From contig OX328106.1 in the NCBI GenBank assembly GCA_946811185.2, positions 7,358,777 through 7,422,776 on the forward strand: a stretch of 64,000 bases of DNA. Reading direction: 5' to 3'. Position numbers and translations under genes: made by a program. This DNA is from Hippopus hippopus. Lineage: Eukaryota; Mollusca; Bivalvia; Cardiida; Cardiidae. The notes under the pieces were generated by a model that did no database searches, was not told where the DNA came from, and worked only from the letters and a program-made list of their open reading frames with translations. Below are positions 10,570-20,934 of the stretch, one piece after another (the first letter of the stretch is position 1; each line of letters starts with the position of its first letter).

Positions 10570-10852
10570 GATATGAGCTATACTCTGTGAAAAGGGGGCT
10601 TAATGCATTTGCAAAAAGTATCGACCCATGTCAGCCTGCGCAGTCTGCGCAGGCTGACATGGGTCGAAACACTTTGCTTTTTGTCACTTTTTGCATGACA
10701 AAGGACCATTCTGCCTCATGATTCAGCCGGTTGGTTCACACCATGGATTACATGGATCCATAGGTATATGATCACTTGCTAGGTATACTAGTAATGCATG
10801 AGGAAGATGTATTAAACCTCTTTTTCTTAGAGCATAGTTCATAAGTTTTAAT
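10570..10852 (-). mobile_element. Family B MITE, minus orientation
   Basis: TATGAGCTATACTCTGTGAA to GAGCATAGTTCATA. The hairpin CCCATGTCAGCCTGCGCAGT is a perfect inverted pair. Confidence 0.9.
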
Positions 10853-10944
10853 CCTGACTATGAAATCATTCTTTAAGTAACATTTTTAAAGCGTCTTCTA
10901 CCTACCCTATTAACTTCTAGAAGGCCCAATGGCGTCCAAAAAAC

Positions 10945-11248
10945 AGTGCATGTGTTAAAAATGCATTTGAATTTAATTAATACCATTTAAAAGTACGGAA
11001 AATATTGTGAAGATGCTAATCTATTATTGTGTGGTTGGTCCAAGTGTTAGTCGCTGGCAGAAATATGAATTTTAAAATCAGGCAAAAAGTAAACAAAAGA
11101 TAAAGTGACCTGGCAATTTTTAACCTAGTTTTGAAATTAATTTCTCTGCCAGCAATTAACACTTGGACCGACCGTCCAATAACAGATAGTCATATTCACA
11201 ACAATTTCCATTCTTTTAAATAGTATGATTTAAATGCATCTAAACACC
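10945..11248. mobile_element. Palindromic MITE, family F
   Basis: The arms TGGTCCAAGTGTTAGTCGCT and its inverse (ending near 11175), with outer arms ACCATTTAAAAGTACGG and its inverse near 11215, pair over about 110 bp each. The middle contains GTAAACAAAAGATAAAG. Confidence 0.75.
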
Positions 11249-11739
11249 CACTACGTTTACTTTAGGCAGCTATTGTTACTCTTAGCAATTGCATATTGTG
11301 TGTTGTTTACATTACGCTATTGTTGAGGCCTTTTTGAAAGCGGAGCCTGAATACGGAGCACGTGTTCACCAGCTAGTCCCAAGTTTAAATCTAAAAATTT
11401 CAACCATTCCAAATACTAGACTTGAAACTTAGAATTACAACTCATACCGAGTGATAACACGTGGCTTATATTCAAACGGTTGTGGGCTAGAATCCTTGAG
11501 CTGTGGGAATTCAGGGGACTGTTGTAGTCAATGCGACCATATCCTTTTCTCTTTCATCAGAGATAACAAATTAATTTAATTAGGCGCTGTATTCTATTAC
11601 AACAGTTACACAAGCCACCGACGTTTATTGTTCAGACAGCGGCTGATATTTAGCCTTTGGTGGTACAGCGACCAACTCAAGGGATATTGCGTATGTAGCT
11701 GCTGTCGGGGCCATGGTATTGGACCACAGAGGAGGAGAT

Positions 11740-11828
11740 GGGGGTGATCAAGATAGACTTTTAAGGGACCAGAAAAGCAAGACTGCACAGATCGTGCAGT
11801 CTGATCTTGTGTCTATACTTTCCTTTAT
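11740..11828. repeat. Family C-like hairpin
   Basis: AAGACTGCACAGATCGTGCA followed by GTCTGATCTTG is the C core; the flanks differ. Confidence 0.6.
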
Positions 11829-11974
11829 CGTGTGTGATCTGGTTACCAAAGCGGACTTAAAATTGAAATATCTGTGGCTTTTTTATCTTATTATCGCAAA
11901 TATTCGTGGCATTTATGTGGTGCTCTTGGATTAAATTTCGCAAAGATAAACCCTTGGGTTGTCAAGCTCGATTC

Positions 11975-12125
11975 AACGGGCTTTTGTGGACAATGTAGGC
12001 TAAAATCAGACTGTAAAAAACGTGCAGTCTGATCTTTGATCTGCATTGTCCGATACGATGAGATTTGTACTTGCAGAAGGAACTTTAAAATCGCAATTCA
12101 TGTAGTCGAGTTCTTATAGAGTTCG
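11975..12125 (-). mobile_element. Family C MITE, diverged
   Basis: GACAATGTAGGCTAAAATCA, GTGCAGTCTGATCTTTGATC and GCATTGTCCGATACGATGAG follow the C order. Confidence 0.6.
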
Positions 12126-12145
12126 ATTTAAATGTTCTTTAACGA

Positions 12146-12824
12146 AAAGGAGGCTTTTGGGAAAAGGAGAAAATGCTGGTGCACAATAGTTTCTTCTTTT
12201 CCCACATTGTTTTCTACCCTTTCTAATACAATTTCAATCTCTTGTGCCGCAAGTAATATGTTGTCTGCGAATAATCTTTCAGACTAGTATTATTTATTAT
12301 TTCATGCTTTCCGGTAGGTTATCGAGAAATATCGGTGAAATATTTTTCGTTATTTCATGGTTACGACCAGTGAAAATACCGATTTTTATATTCTAACTAT
12401 TCAATTGAAGGTGGTAACAGTTGTTCCCGTGCACTAGTTACCTGGGTAAAATGCGATTGCCTCACAACCAGATGGAAATATGACGTAAATTACCTTACAT
12501 TTCTCGCGCTTGACGTAATATTGTAAATTTGCGTTGCTATGCGGAGGGGGTACGCCACGGGGAATAACCGAAAAGAGCTGTACTAGATTTTGATTAAGTT
12601 CCCCCCAGAAAGGGCTAAAAGCATGAAATAAATAGAATATTTGGTTTTTTTTCTGTGAAAGATCGAAATTTATTTCTTCTCGTGAACATCATCGGTAATA
12701 TTTTCACTCGTGGCTGCGCCACTCGTGAAAATATTACCGATGATGTTCACTCGATAAAATAAATTTCGATCTTTCACCGTTAAAAACAAATATCCTCTAT
12801 TTGTTGTTGTTTGGTAAAGAGTTA
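12146..12824 (+). mobile_element. Family A MITE interrupted by a roughly 500-bp element
   Basis: The left piece (12146-12288) has the hairpin and the TTGTCTGCGAATAATCTTTC segment. The right piece (about 12800-12824) is the normal A-family end, GTTTGGTAAAGAGTTAA. Between them lies the composite element at 12297-12800. The first 50 bp of the MITE are missing. Confidence 0.75.
12297..12803. mobile_element. Composite repeat, copy 1: inverted-repeat segment plus a long hairpin
   Basis: The first part is bounded by TTATTTCATGCTTT (12297) and its inverse AAAAGCATGAAATAA (12617-12631). The second part is a hairpin from GTGAAAGATCGAAATTTATT at 12655 to 12777, with a small GGCTGCGCC loop region. The same two parts in the same order recur at 25248-26105. 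No coding frame was seen. Its class is unknown; the shared order suggests that they move as one unit. Confidence 0.7.
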
Positions 12825-12838
12825 AACATTTCAGCAGC

Positions 12839-13067
12839 TTAACCCTTTACCAAACAATCCCTGCTTTTCACGATCCTGAGGAAAGAAAGCTTTTGAAAAC
12901 ATTGTGGGAAAAGGAGAAAGTGCTCGTAACCAGCATTTTCTCCTTTTCCCACAATGTTTTCTATCCTATTAAAGACCCAAAGCTAATTTGTACCCATTCT
13001 GAATTTGTCGTCTGAGGATGCTCTCAGTTTGGAAGAGTGTAAAATTTGTCGTTTGGGAAAGGGTTAA
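12839..13067 (+). mobile_element. Complete family A MITE (reference copy)
   Basis: It runs from TTAACCCTTTACCAAACAAT at 12839 to GTTTGGGAAAGGGTTAA at 13067. Consensus order for the family: inverted end, TTTTAACGACCCTGAGGAAG, CTTTTGAAAACATTGTGGG, hairpin core, TTTTCTACCCTTTCAAAGAC, TCGTCTGCAAATGCTTTCAA, inverted end. TTAA at both outer edges and CCC just inside are as in piggyBac-type ends. The core here (12901-12954) mixes the two loop types seen elsewhere. Confidence 0.9.
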
Positions 13068-13077
13068 CTCGCTACAA

Positions 13078-13163
13078 GACGACAAAGTTGTAGACGCGTA
13101 AATAATGAAGGCACTTGCAGACGACAATGGTAATCAGCATTTTCTTCTTTTTTCTACAATGTT
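13078..13163 (-). repeat. Family A fragment, inverted, fused to a SINE
   Basis: It keeps the inverted TTGCAGACGACA segment and the right half of a hairpin (TAATCAGCATTTTCTTC), then runs directly into the SINE body at 13164. Confidence 0.6.
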
Positions 13164-13325
13164 TCTGATTGATGATAGTCATTGCGACAGGATTCATTCC
13201 TCTCTCACTGCTTACCATTGTTTCGACGATGGTTATGTGGGAAAGAGCCAGTGGCTTGGAAAGAAAATTGTGCGGAGTACTGGTAAAAGAAACATAGCCA
13301 ACTTTCACGGACATGCCTTATCAGC
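13164..13325 (+). mobile_element. SINE body without its tRNA head
   Basis: It begins abruptly in the SINE body (GATTGATGATAGTCATTGCG) and lacks the tRNA-like head. It is joined directly to half of a family A hairpin on its left. The tail is also lost. Confidence 0.75.
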
Positions 13326-13559
13326 AGTCTCGCATATCAACGAATCGATGAAAATAATCGATATCATACGGAAAGGTTCGGGATTTTCCGGAGTTCGGCG
13401 AACTTAAACCGTATATAATCTATACTCGATATCCCGCAGCTATAAAAGATAAGAAAAACGTAACATTACGTAACAGCGTAACAGTAGCCCTGCTTCAAAT
13501 TTACAATCCTTCCTGGACTGTATATCTGACATTTTTTTCAACCTAACCGTTTGTCTCCT

Positions 13560-13650
13560 AAAGGACAGTGTAGCCTCTGTAGATCAGTCTGTTATAGCGA
13601 AGAATGTGCACCTTATCAGAATGCACATTATCTTGGATTTACACCATCAC
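13560..13650. repeat. Family C-like remnant
   Basis: AAGGACAGTGTAGCCTCTGT and AGATCAGTCTGTTATA resemble the C stem, much rearranged. A similar relic with GCAGTCTGATCTTGAAACC lies at 13850-13960. Confidence 0.4.
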
Positions 13651-14061
13651 ATACAGCGAGAATTTTCCTTGAAAAAAAAAAATTCATTGCTATGTTTGAG
13701 CTTTATTTGTCGTTTTGCAATTAATTCATTCATAAGTTTAAGGGTGAAGTTTTGATTCTCTGAGACATTAACTGATCTCCGCTGTTCGGCCCTTGAACTG
13801 CTTTGTGTGAGTAAGTGCCAACAAATGTAGACTAATAATAAACTGCACCAAAAAAGCAGTCTGATCTTGAAACCTAATTCGTCCAAATGTAATTTTGCTG
13901 ACAGTGTAAAATAATGATAGGCTGTAGGAAACAAGCAGTCTGATTTTGGACCTAATCGACTCTTTACGTCGATTTTTTTTTTGATAAAAAAATTCCTTGC
14001 TATCACAATATTATCCGCTGGCTGAATTCAGCAAAAAAATGGGCATGTTGGGAGTTCCGCT

Positions 14062-14286
14062 TTAACCCTTTTCCATACACTCCAGAATTTTACCGGCCCT
14101 GAAAGAAAAGGCTTTTGAAAACAGTGTGGGAAAAGAAGAAAATGCTGATAACCAGGGTTCTCTCCTTTTCCTACAACGTTTTCTACCCTTTCAAAGACAG
14201 AAATTATCATTTGTGTTACATTTGAAATGTTGTCTGGAAATGCTTTCAATTTGAGTCCATAATTTTGTCGTTTGATAAAGTTTTAA
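14062..14286 (+). mobile_element. Complete family A MITE
   Basis: Ends TTAACCCTTTTCCATACA and GTTTGATAAAGTTTTAA. The hairpin arms have several mismatches (CAGGGTTCTCTCC in place of CAGCATTTTCTCC), so it is an older copy. Confidence 0.85.
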
Positions 14287-14312
14287 AAAACATTGATTTA
14301 TGTGGCAGTCAG

Positions 14313-14525
14313 TACCTTAGCAAATAATTCCATGGTTTAACGACCCAAAAGAGGAAGGCTTTTGAAAACACACGGAAAGGAGAAAGTGCTTGTGGTCGAC
14401 AATTTCTTATTTTTCCACAATGTTTTCTACCTTTTCAAAAGCATGTTTCAGCCACATTTTTCGTCTGCAAATGCTTTCAACTTGAAAAAAAAAAACTTCA
14501 ATTTTGTCGTTTGGTAAATAGTAAA
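14313..14525 (+). mobile_element. Family A MITE, degraded
   Basis: It starts in CCTTAGCAAATAATTCC, has GTTTAACGACCC and a shortened hairpin, and ends GTCGTTTGGTAAATAG. It is only about 27 bp from the preceding copy, in the same orientation. Confidence 0.75.
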
Positions 14526-16109
14526 TGGGTATATCTTGATGGGGTGAGTAAGTCAGAATTTCAAAATTTTATTTTATGTGTGTGTGGTATGGTCGTTTTG
14601 ATTTGTACATTTTCCAGTTCCTATGAGTAAGAAAAAGTGAGAAAGAAGGAGACAAGAAAACTCATTTATAGCACATACATTAATCTTGGATACTGCTTAG
14701 AAACGTTAGAGTACATGTACATGATTTAATTCACACGAAAAGTTACAGATTCAGCATTTAAGAAAATGTTCCTTTAATATTGGTTTTGATTGAAGAAAAA
14801 AAAAAAAGGAAAATGCTTTTTTCAGAATACTTTATAGACTGTGTGGTGCCTTTTGCTTCATGGGCGATGTCGCCTTTTCTCACAATGTCTACTAGTAGTG
14901 CTATCAATAGTTCTATGTAGATGTTTCCTTTTAAGCGAGTTGAAATGTTGCATACCAAGAAAAGGGTGAATATGATATACCCAAATGATACTTGGTATTC
15001 AGAACAACTTATGTCTATCCATTTATTAAACAATATTTTGATAAATAAAAATGGGAACAAACTATTATTATTACACAATTTTAAGCACTGTCCTTTTATT
15101 ATGTTATAGGGGTTAATATTCCTTTCATCGCGTCCGAAAGGAGAAAAAGAAAAGTGCTCGAGACGAAACCGAAAGTTATCTAAAAGCAAACCATTCGTCA
15201 TCAAATAAGCCATGGCAGGAACAAAAAGGTCTTTTTGTTCAAGTTGAAAGCATCATACTCGATCAGCGCAAACTGATCCGGGCGACGCTCTAGCACCGTC
15301 GACAGGCATAAAAAAGTATTTCTTTCTCTAATACATTCATACATGACGCAGACAGTGTCAATTTAAATAACCATCCATGGATTTCACTAATAGGCTGTTG
15401 AAACTGAGATAGACTTTTTGCAAAGTTTATTTTCTTTTATACAATTGTAAATATGTTTCGTCCATTTTATAAACCTGCAGCACTAGCCACGTGATAGACT
15501 GAGATGTTGTTTGACCAGCTTTGAAATTCAGAATTTGCCTAACAGTTTTAGCTTATTCATAATATTAAGAAATATTTACCATTCGTAATGCTAGGCTGTT
15601 TAAATAACAAATTTCTTGAACCTAACTAATAGATGATAATTAAGCAGCAGTAAACTTTTTAAGTCACTGGTATAGAAGTAGCTCGTATAATTCCCTTTAC
15701 CCCCCTGTATTCATAGTCTGTATCAATTTCAATCTATTAGCAAAGTTATTCTTCTTGCAGTTCATGCTTTTTGCATGTTACGTCGTTTAAAATATGGAAG
15801 AATTACAATTAGCCCATCACCGTATAGGCTAATTCTTACCAATGAACAATAAATATAAGTGATTAAAAGGACGAAACAGTTGAAATAAGGGAGAATTGAG
15901 TTTGATTGATGTAGAAAACATTGTCTGGGAAAGTAGGAGATAACTTGTCAAAAATTAGTGCGCCCATATCCACAATCAACTGCAGGGCTGTTAGAAGTCG
16001 TATGTTGTACAGTAACAGGTTCAACTTGTTATTTAAAATTTTACGAAAAGACAAAATTTCAGACTTGCCCATATTAAACAAAAAAAAAAGGAAAAATAAT
16101 TCTTTAAAG
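14526..16109. other. No gene recognised
   Basis: A 151-codon minus-strand frame at 14758-15213 is the longest in the window. It is hydrophobic and low in complexity with no recognised motif, and its base composition equals the surroundings, so I do not call it. A small imperfect hairpin lies at about 15800-15840. Confidence 0.5.
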
Positions 16110-16212
16110 AGTCAAAAACATTGCGAGAAAAGGACAAAAAAATTTGGTCATCAGCATTTAAACCTTTTCTTACAATGTTTTCAAAAGCCTTCTTTTTGAT
16201 GTGGCAGGTTAA
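16110..16212 (-). repeat. Family A remnant
   Basis: AAAACATTGCGAGAAAAGGA and CTTACAATGTTTTCAAAAGC are the outer arms; the core has been rewritten. Confidence 0.55.
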
Positions 16213-16677
16213 CAACCGGTTTGAAAATAGCAAGTAACCAGGAAAAGGTGAGCTGTCGCCATAAAATACTTTTGAAATGGCATTAATCACCGAACATTTG
16301 GATCTAAAAGCTGAACAGCGGGGAAAAAAATAGCAAATGTACATTTTCTAAGTTTGAATGTTTATCTTTATAATTTTAAATCCATGGAAAAAATCTCATA
16401 AATGTCAAAAGTCTGGTCTTTTATCACGTCTATGAGACACAAAATAAAATATCATAGGGATACTGTCATGATCAAACAACCCGGGTATATTGTATATATT
16501 AAACATAGCAGGGGTCCGTTTGTCAATATAACATTACGTAACACGGTAAAGATATCCGATAAGTGGCTAATCGAATAATGAGACTCGGCCATCATCGGAA
16601 AACCCCGGCACAATCCGAGCAATCACGGAAAAAGAAAAAAAAAAAAAAAAAATAGAATAGTGGCATTAAAAAACTGT

Positions 16678-16984
16678 AAAAAGGACCAAAAGTTTATTTT
16701 TTTACATAATTCAAACTTATACCAATTTAAAGAGAAATGAATAAGCTTTCTGACCTCACTTGAGATAATTTTGGCTTTTCAACACAAAGAAAGAAAATTC
16801 AACAAATATTTCAGTTTTTAACTTTGGAAAATTTAATTTTTCTCTTTATTCTATATAAACCATATTTACAATTTTAAAGTTAAAAAAGGACCAAAAGTTC
16901 CTTTTTGAAATTTATAAAACTAAGTTCATTTGAAAGAGCATAAATTGAATTTTCTTACCTCACTTGAGATAATTTTCAATTCTG
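16678..16984 (+). repeat. Two imperfect direct repeats of about 100 bp
   Basis: AAAAAGGACCAAAAGTTTAT ... CTGACCTCACTTGAGATAAT (16678-16780) recurs as AAAAAAGGACCAAAAGTTCC ... CTTACCTCACTTGAGATAAT (16883-16984), about 205 bp apart. Confidence 0.75.
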
Positions 16985-17049
16985 AAAATTGATGAAGTTA
17001 TAAGCATTTATCTACCGGGGCCCTTCATATTTCTATATAAAAAAATACA

Positions 17050-17197
17050 GGTAAAATGGGCAGATATCGACTTTTACATGTCCGCGAAAGTTGGCTATGC
17101 TCCAGGAAAGCATGGATAGGTGCACTGGCCGCCGCGATATAACTGAAATAATGTTGAAAACGGCATTAAACACCATACAATCAATCAATCTACAATG
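17050..17197 (+). mobile_element. SINE 3' part, plus orientation
   Basis: Only the last third is present: CTCCAGGAAAGCATGGATAG, GGCCGCCGCGATATAACTGA and the AATCAATC tail. Confidence 0.8.
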
Positions 17198-17254
17198 TTT
17201 CTGTTGACTAAATCCTCAGGATTGTAAAACTTGCACGGGAAAGTTAGTAAATGG

Positions 17255-17484
17255 TTAACCTTTTTACCGCACTATTCCAAGTTTTAACGACCCAAACAAA
17301 GAATGTTTTTGAAAACATTGTGGGAAAAGGAGAAAATGCTGTTTACCAGCATTTCCTTCTTTTCCCACAATGTTTGCTATCTTTCCTGAGACAAATTTGG
17401 TCATTTGAGACACATTTGATTTATCGTCTGCAAATGCTTTCAATTTGGACCCGGCAATTTTTTTTGCCTTCAGTAAAGACTTAA
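17255..17484 (+). mobile_element. Complete family A MITE
   Basis: TTAACC at 17255 to CAGTAAAGACTTAA at 17484. Hairpin loop is GCTGTTTACCAGC, with CCTTCTTTT in the right arm. Confidence 0.88.
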
Positions 17485-17516
17485 CTCTATCACACGACAA
17501 TGTCAAGCTTAAAATG

Positions 17517-17826
17517 ATTGATTGATTGATTGTATCATACTCCGCTTCAACATTATTTCAGTTATATCGCGGCGGCCAGAGCACCTATCCATGCTTCCAT
17601 GGAATTTCTTTAACCAGTACTACGCACAATATTCGGTCCATGCCACTGGCTTCTTTCCCACGTAACCGCCGCCGAAGCAAAGGCCAGGGGTGAGAGAGGA
17701 ATGAATCCTGTCGCAGTGACTATCATCTATCCTCGAAAAGAAATCGGCCGAGCCGGGGATCGAAACTGTGACCCCCTTGTTCTCTAATCCTGTACGCTAC
17801 CGACTGAGCTACCGGGGCTCGGCTTC
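17517..17826 (-). mobile_element. Full-length tRNA-derived SINE
   Basis: The copy is complete in minus orientation: GATT-repeat tail at 17517-17532, the body, and the tRNA-like head at 17745-17826 with B box GGTTCGATCC-like and A box TAGCTCAGTCGG-like sequence. It sits between two family A MITEs. Confidence 0.9.
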
Positions 17827-17829
17827 CAG

Positions 17830-18016
17830 CTCAAAAGCCTTTCTAGACGACATGTTAAATGTGGCACAAATGGCGGGATTTATCTCTGAAAGGGTTGAAA
17901 ACATTGTGGGAAAAAGGAGAAAATGCTGGTAACTAGCATTTTCTCCTTTTCCCAGAATGTTTTTAAAATTTTTCTCCGTCAGGTACGTTAAATGTCGGGA
18001 TTGTTAAGAGTTTACT
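17830..18016 (-). mobile_element. Family A MITE, minus orientation, truncated at the SINE
   Basis: AACATTGTGGGAAAAAGGAG starts a nearly perfect hairpin. The inner flank CGGGATTGTTAAGAGTTTA is the inverted family start. The other end is lost where the SINE at 17517-17826 adjoins. Confidence 0.8.
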
Positions 18017-18199
18017 ACAGAATACTGCAATTATATCGGACCAAGTAACGTTATCAAGGGAAGACGCGCAATTAATCACAAAATTGGTCACGTGACCAGG
18101 GAAAAATTAATAATCCGATGCAAGACCAAGTTTAGCCTATTTCTGTTCAAATATGACTTTTCACACAGTTGAAAACCATTTGCTGCTCCTTTTCCCACA

Positions 18200-18375
18200 A
18201 TTATCCCGATGTTATAGGGAAATATTGATTGATTAATTGATGTTTCACGCCGATTGCAATCTTTCTTCAGTCTTATCACGGCGCTGCTCACATGTTCATG
18301 CATTTCCTGGATTTAACCAGCACTAGGCTAGGGCTCTGAAGTGTCTTGCCCAAGGACACAACTTTCATAACATAG
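18200..18375 (-). mobile_element. Second SINE type, partial
   Basis: It shares the tail style of the main SINE (a diverged GGCGGC block and AATC tail) but carries GTGTCTTGCCCAAGGACA, a block that also occurs at 60700-60720 and not in the main SINE. Probably a related family with a different body. Confidence 0.5.
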
Positions 18376-18392
18376 AAGCTTTCAACAAAACT

Positions 18393-18540
18393 GGTCCGTA
18401 TTTATTTCTAGAACAAAAGTTGCCAACTTTTGTTCTAGTTTTACCGTGCATTTTCTGCCAGCAGCTGTTAAACTTTGTTCTAGCCTTACCGCTCATTTTT
18501 CTACCAGCGACTAGAAACTTTCATAAATTACAAATACACT
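18393..18540. repeat. Family F-related hairpins
   Basis: CTAGAACAAAAGTTGCCAAC with its inverse, then TTTTCTGCCAGCAGC; the same motifs occur inside the element at 40585. Confidence 0.6.
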
Positions 18541-18698
18541 GTAAGAAATTAAATTAGACTCATGAAAATAATCCATACATGTAAATGGAATGAATATAAA
18601 TTTGTCTGCAATGACTCCCGAACTGTTTATTTTCGGGCCTCCGGTGTGCTTTCAAAAAGATCGACTTAATTTATGAACAATTGTCCTATTTCTGTTTT

Positions 18699-19009
18699 GC
18701 CGAGCCCCGAAAGCTCAGGCGGTAGCGCACAGGACTTGAGAACAGGAGGTCGCTGGTTCGATCCACGGCTCGGCCAATTTCTTTCCGGGGATTGATGATA
18801 GTCATTGCGACAGGATTTATTCCTCTCTCACCGCTAACCATTGTTTCGATAATGGTTATGTGGAAAAGCAGCCAGTTGCTTGGAAAGAATATTCTGCGGA
18901 ATACTAGTAAAAGAAACTCAAGGTAAGTATGGATAGGTGCAATGGCCGCCGCGATATAACTGAAATATTGTTGAAAACTGCGTTAAACACCATACAATCA
19001 ATCAGTCAA
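18699..19009 (+). mobile_element. Full-length tRNA-derived SINE, the best plus-strand reference copy
   Basis: The tRNA-like head at 18699-18776 has A box AGCTCAGGCGGTAGCG, B box GGTTCGATCC and a pairing acceptor end GCCGAGC...GCTCGGC. The body follows with GATTGATGATAGTCATTGCG. The tail ends in CAATCAATCAG. It is a pol III retroposon, not a working tRNA gene, because the head runs straight into the SINE body. Confidence 0.92.
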
Positions 19010-19071
19010 CCCATTTCTGTTCAGACAGTATTCTCAAAATATCATCTGCCAGAAGACTGCCACGCTATGTT

Positions 19072-19298
19072 TTAATCCTTATCCCGCTAAATCAGTTAAA
19101 TAAAACTTTCAAAGGGATAGTAAAATACCGAATAATGTTACTACAAACTTATATTTTGGAGAAAAATATCTCCTTATCGGACAGTGTAGATCCAAGATCA
19201 GACTGCACGTTCTGTGCAGTCTGATCTTGATCTACACTGTCCGCAAAAGATCAGGGAGTCGCACTTACCAGCTTAAAGGCTAATCAGGGAAAGGTTAA
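19072..19298 (-). mobile_element. Complete family C MITE, minus orientation
   Basis: TTAATCCTTATCCCGCTAAA to GAAAGGTTAA. The core GGACAGTGTAGATCCAAGAT pairs with ATCTTGATCTACACTGTCC around AGACTGCACGTTCTGTGCAG. Confidence 0.9.
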
Positions 19299-19396
19299 AC
19301 CCCTGTTTCTCGACGTTCCTTGTTTGCGGAGTTACGTCGACATTTCTGCAATATCAGTAACATAACAAATGAGATCGAGAGTTAATTGACATAAAT

Positions 19397-19656
19397 ATGA
19401 GTTATGCTCTGTGAAAAGGGGGCTTAATGCATCTGCAAAAATGTATCGACCCATGTCAGCCTGCGCAGTCCGCGCAGGCTGACATGGGTCGAAACTTTTT
19501 GCTATTTGTATTTTTTCTTTGCATGTCTAGGGACATTTCTACCTCATGATTAAATCGGTTGTCAGACAAAATGGATCCATAATTATATGATGTCTTGCTT
19601 GCTATAATGCATTACGGAGATTCATTAAGTCCCCCTTTGCCAGAGCATGGCTCAAA
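19397..19656 (-). mobile_element. Family B MITE, minus orientation (reference copy)
   Basis: ATGAGTTATGCTCTGTGAAA to CAGAGCATGGCTCAAAT. Family order: end, GGGGGCTTAATGCATCTGCA, GC-rich hairpin with CAGCCTGCGC, TTTGCATGTCTAGGGACA, TGGATCCATAATTATATG, GGAGATTCATTAAGTCCCCC, end. Confidence 0.92.
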
Positions 19657-20038
19657 TATCGTTTATTTGCATTCGAAATTCCAACGATATTTGACAAGGT
19701 TGCCCATGGAATGACTTTGTGACATAGGCGGGGTTCTAACGCCGTTTGTTTCAATTACTTATTACGTTATCAGCGGCAATCTGCTAAAATCGTCCGTTAT
19801 TCATACAAAGTCTCGTGTCGACGGGATTTCGCGGTACTTGTGACGTAATGACGAGATTTGAAAATCAAGTGGACGTCGAAGTTTAATTTTTGGATTTATG
19901 TTTGATAATTTATTAGTCTAGTGTAAAGTTTTAACATTTTAAATTAAGAAGTTTTTTTCCTAGATTAAGGTGGGGGAAAAAAATGAAAACAACAGTAAAA
20001 ACTTGATTATTCAAACTGCAATAATTCGATAATACCGG

Positions 20039-20230
20039 TTAATCCTTCACCAAACAATTCATTGTTTATACGACCTTGTGCAGAGAAAATGCATATAACC
20101 AGTATTTTCTCTTTTTCCCTCAATGTTTTTTATCCTTATAAATAAATATCCCGTTATTTAAGGTCCATTTAATGTCTTCTAAGGACGTTAGCAACGAAAG
20201 ATTAGATATTGTCGCCTGGAAAAGGGTTAA
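20039..20230 (+). mobile_element. Family A MITE, short copy
   Basis: TTAATCCTTCACCAAACAAT at the left, CGCCTGGAAAAGGGTTAA at the right. About 35 bp is missing around the left arm of the hairpin. Confidence 0.8.
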
Positions 20231-20255
20231 AACATCAACTGGTGTTAATGAATTG

Positions 20256-20516
20256 ATCTATGCTCTGTGAAAAGGGAGTTTAATGCATCTTTGTGACGTG
20301 TTAAACCAAGCAAGTCATCATATAACTCTGGATCAATAAAATCCATTTCGTATAACAACCTAATGAATCACGAGGTAGACTGGTCCGTTTACATGCAGAA
20401 AAGTGACCAACAGCAAAAAGTTTCGACCCAGGTCGACCTGCCCTAACTGCGCAGGCTAACCTGGGTCCACACTTTTTGAAAGTGCATCAAGCCCCCCATT
20501 TCGCAGAGCATGGCTT
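20256..20516 (+). mobile_element. Family B MITE
   Basis: ATGCTCTGTGAAAAGGGAGT to CGCAGAGCATGGCTT; hairpin partly damaged (CTGCCCTAACTGCGCAGGCT). Confidence 0.88.
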
Positions 20517-20896
20517 ATTTGCATTTTTCACAGAAGTATGGAATCCACGGCTGCCGATTTGTTTCAAGGATTAAAGAGTTTAAGTAGAGTTAAAGGGTGG
20601 CCCAACCGCTGATGCTAATTACGATTCAACCCAAGTTCGACAACCCACACTGAAAATAAAAGAAATAAGGTCCCTTTTGGACCCAGTCATCAATCAAGTA
20701 GGGGCCAAATAAAGCAGCGAAAGTGATGAGAACGATTAGACAGGAAATTACCATAAATAGCTTAGTATATGTTCACAATACAAATTAAATGACAGGCCAT
20801 TAGGAAATTCCCTCGGGAGGCGATTAACAGTTTCTTGGGCGAAAACAATTGTTAAGAACCTAACTTTATCAGTATAATTTTGAAAATACTATGGTT

Positions 20897-20934
20897 AACG
20901 TAGCCATTGCTCGTTCACGAGCAATGGCTACGTT
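20897..20934. repeat. Perfect short hairpin, family A-like loop
   Basis: AACGTAGCCATTGCTCGTT pairs exactly with ACGAGCAATGGCTACGTT. The TTGCTCGTTCACGAGCAA loop resembles the second A loop type, but the stem is different. Confidence 0.7.

Noticed and set aside
14758..15213. 151-codon minus-strand open frame, the longest in the window
   Set aside because: No recognised domain, low-complexity hydrophobic and Lys/Ile-rich content, and the AT-rich composition of its surroundings. Chance frames of this size are expected in 64 kb.
18699..18776. tRNA gene
   Set aside because: A and B boxes are present, but the same head followed by the same 230-bp body recurs at several loci, so it is a SINE. The same applies to the heads at 17745, 27106 and 31509.
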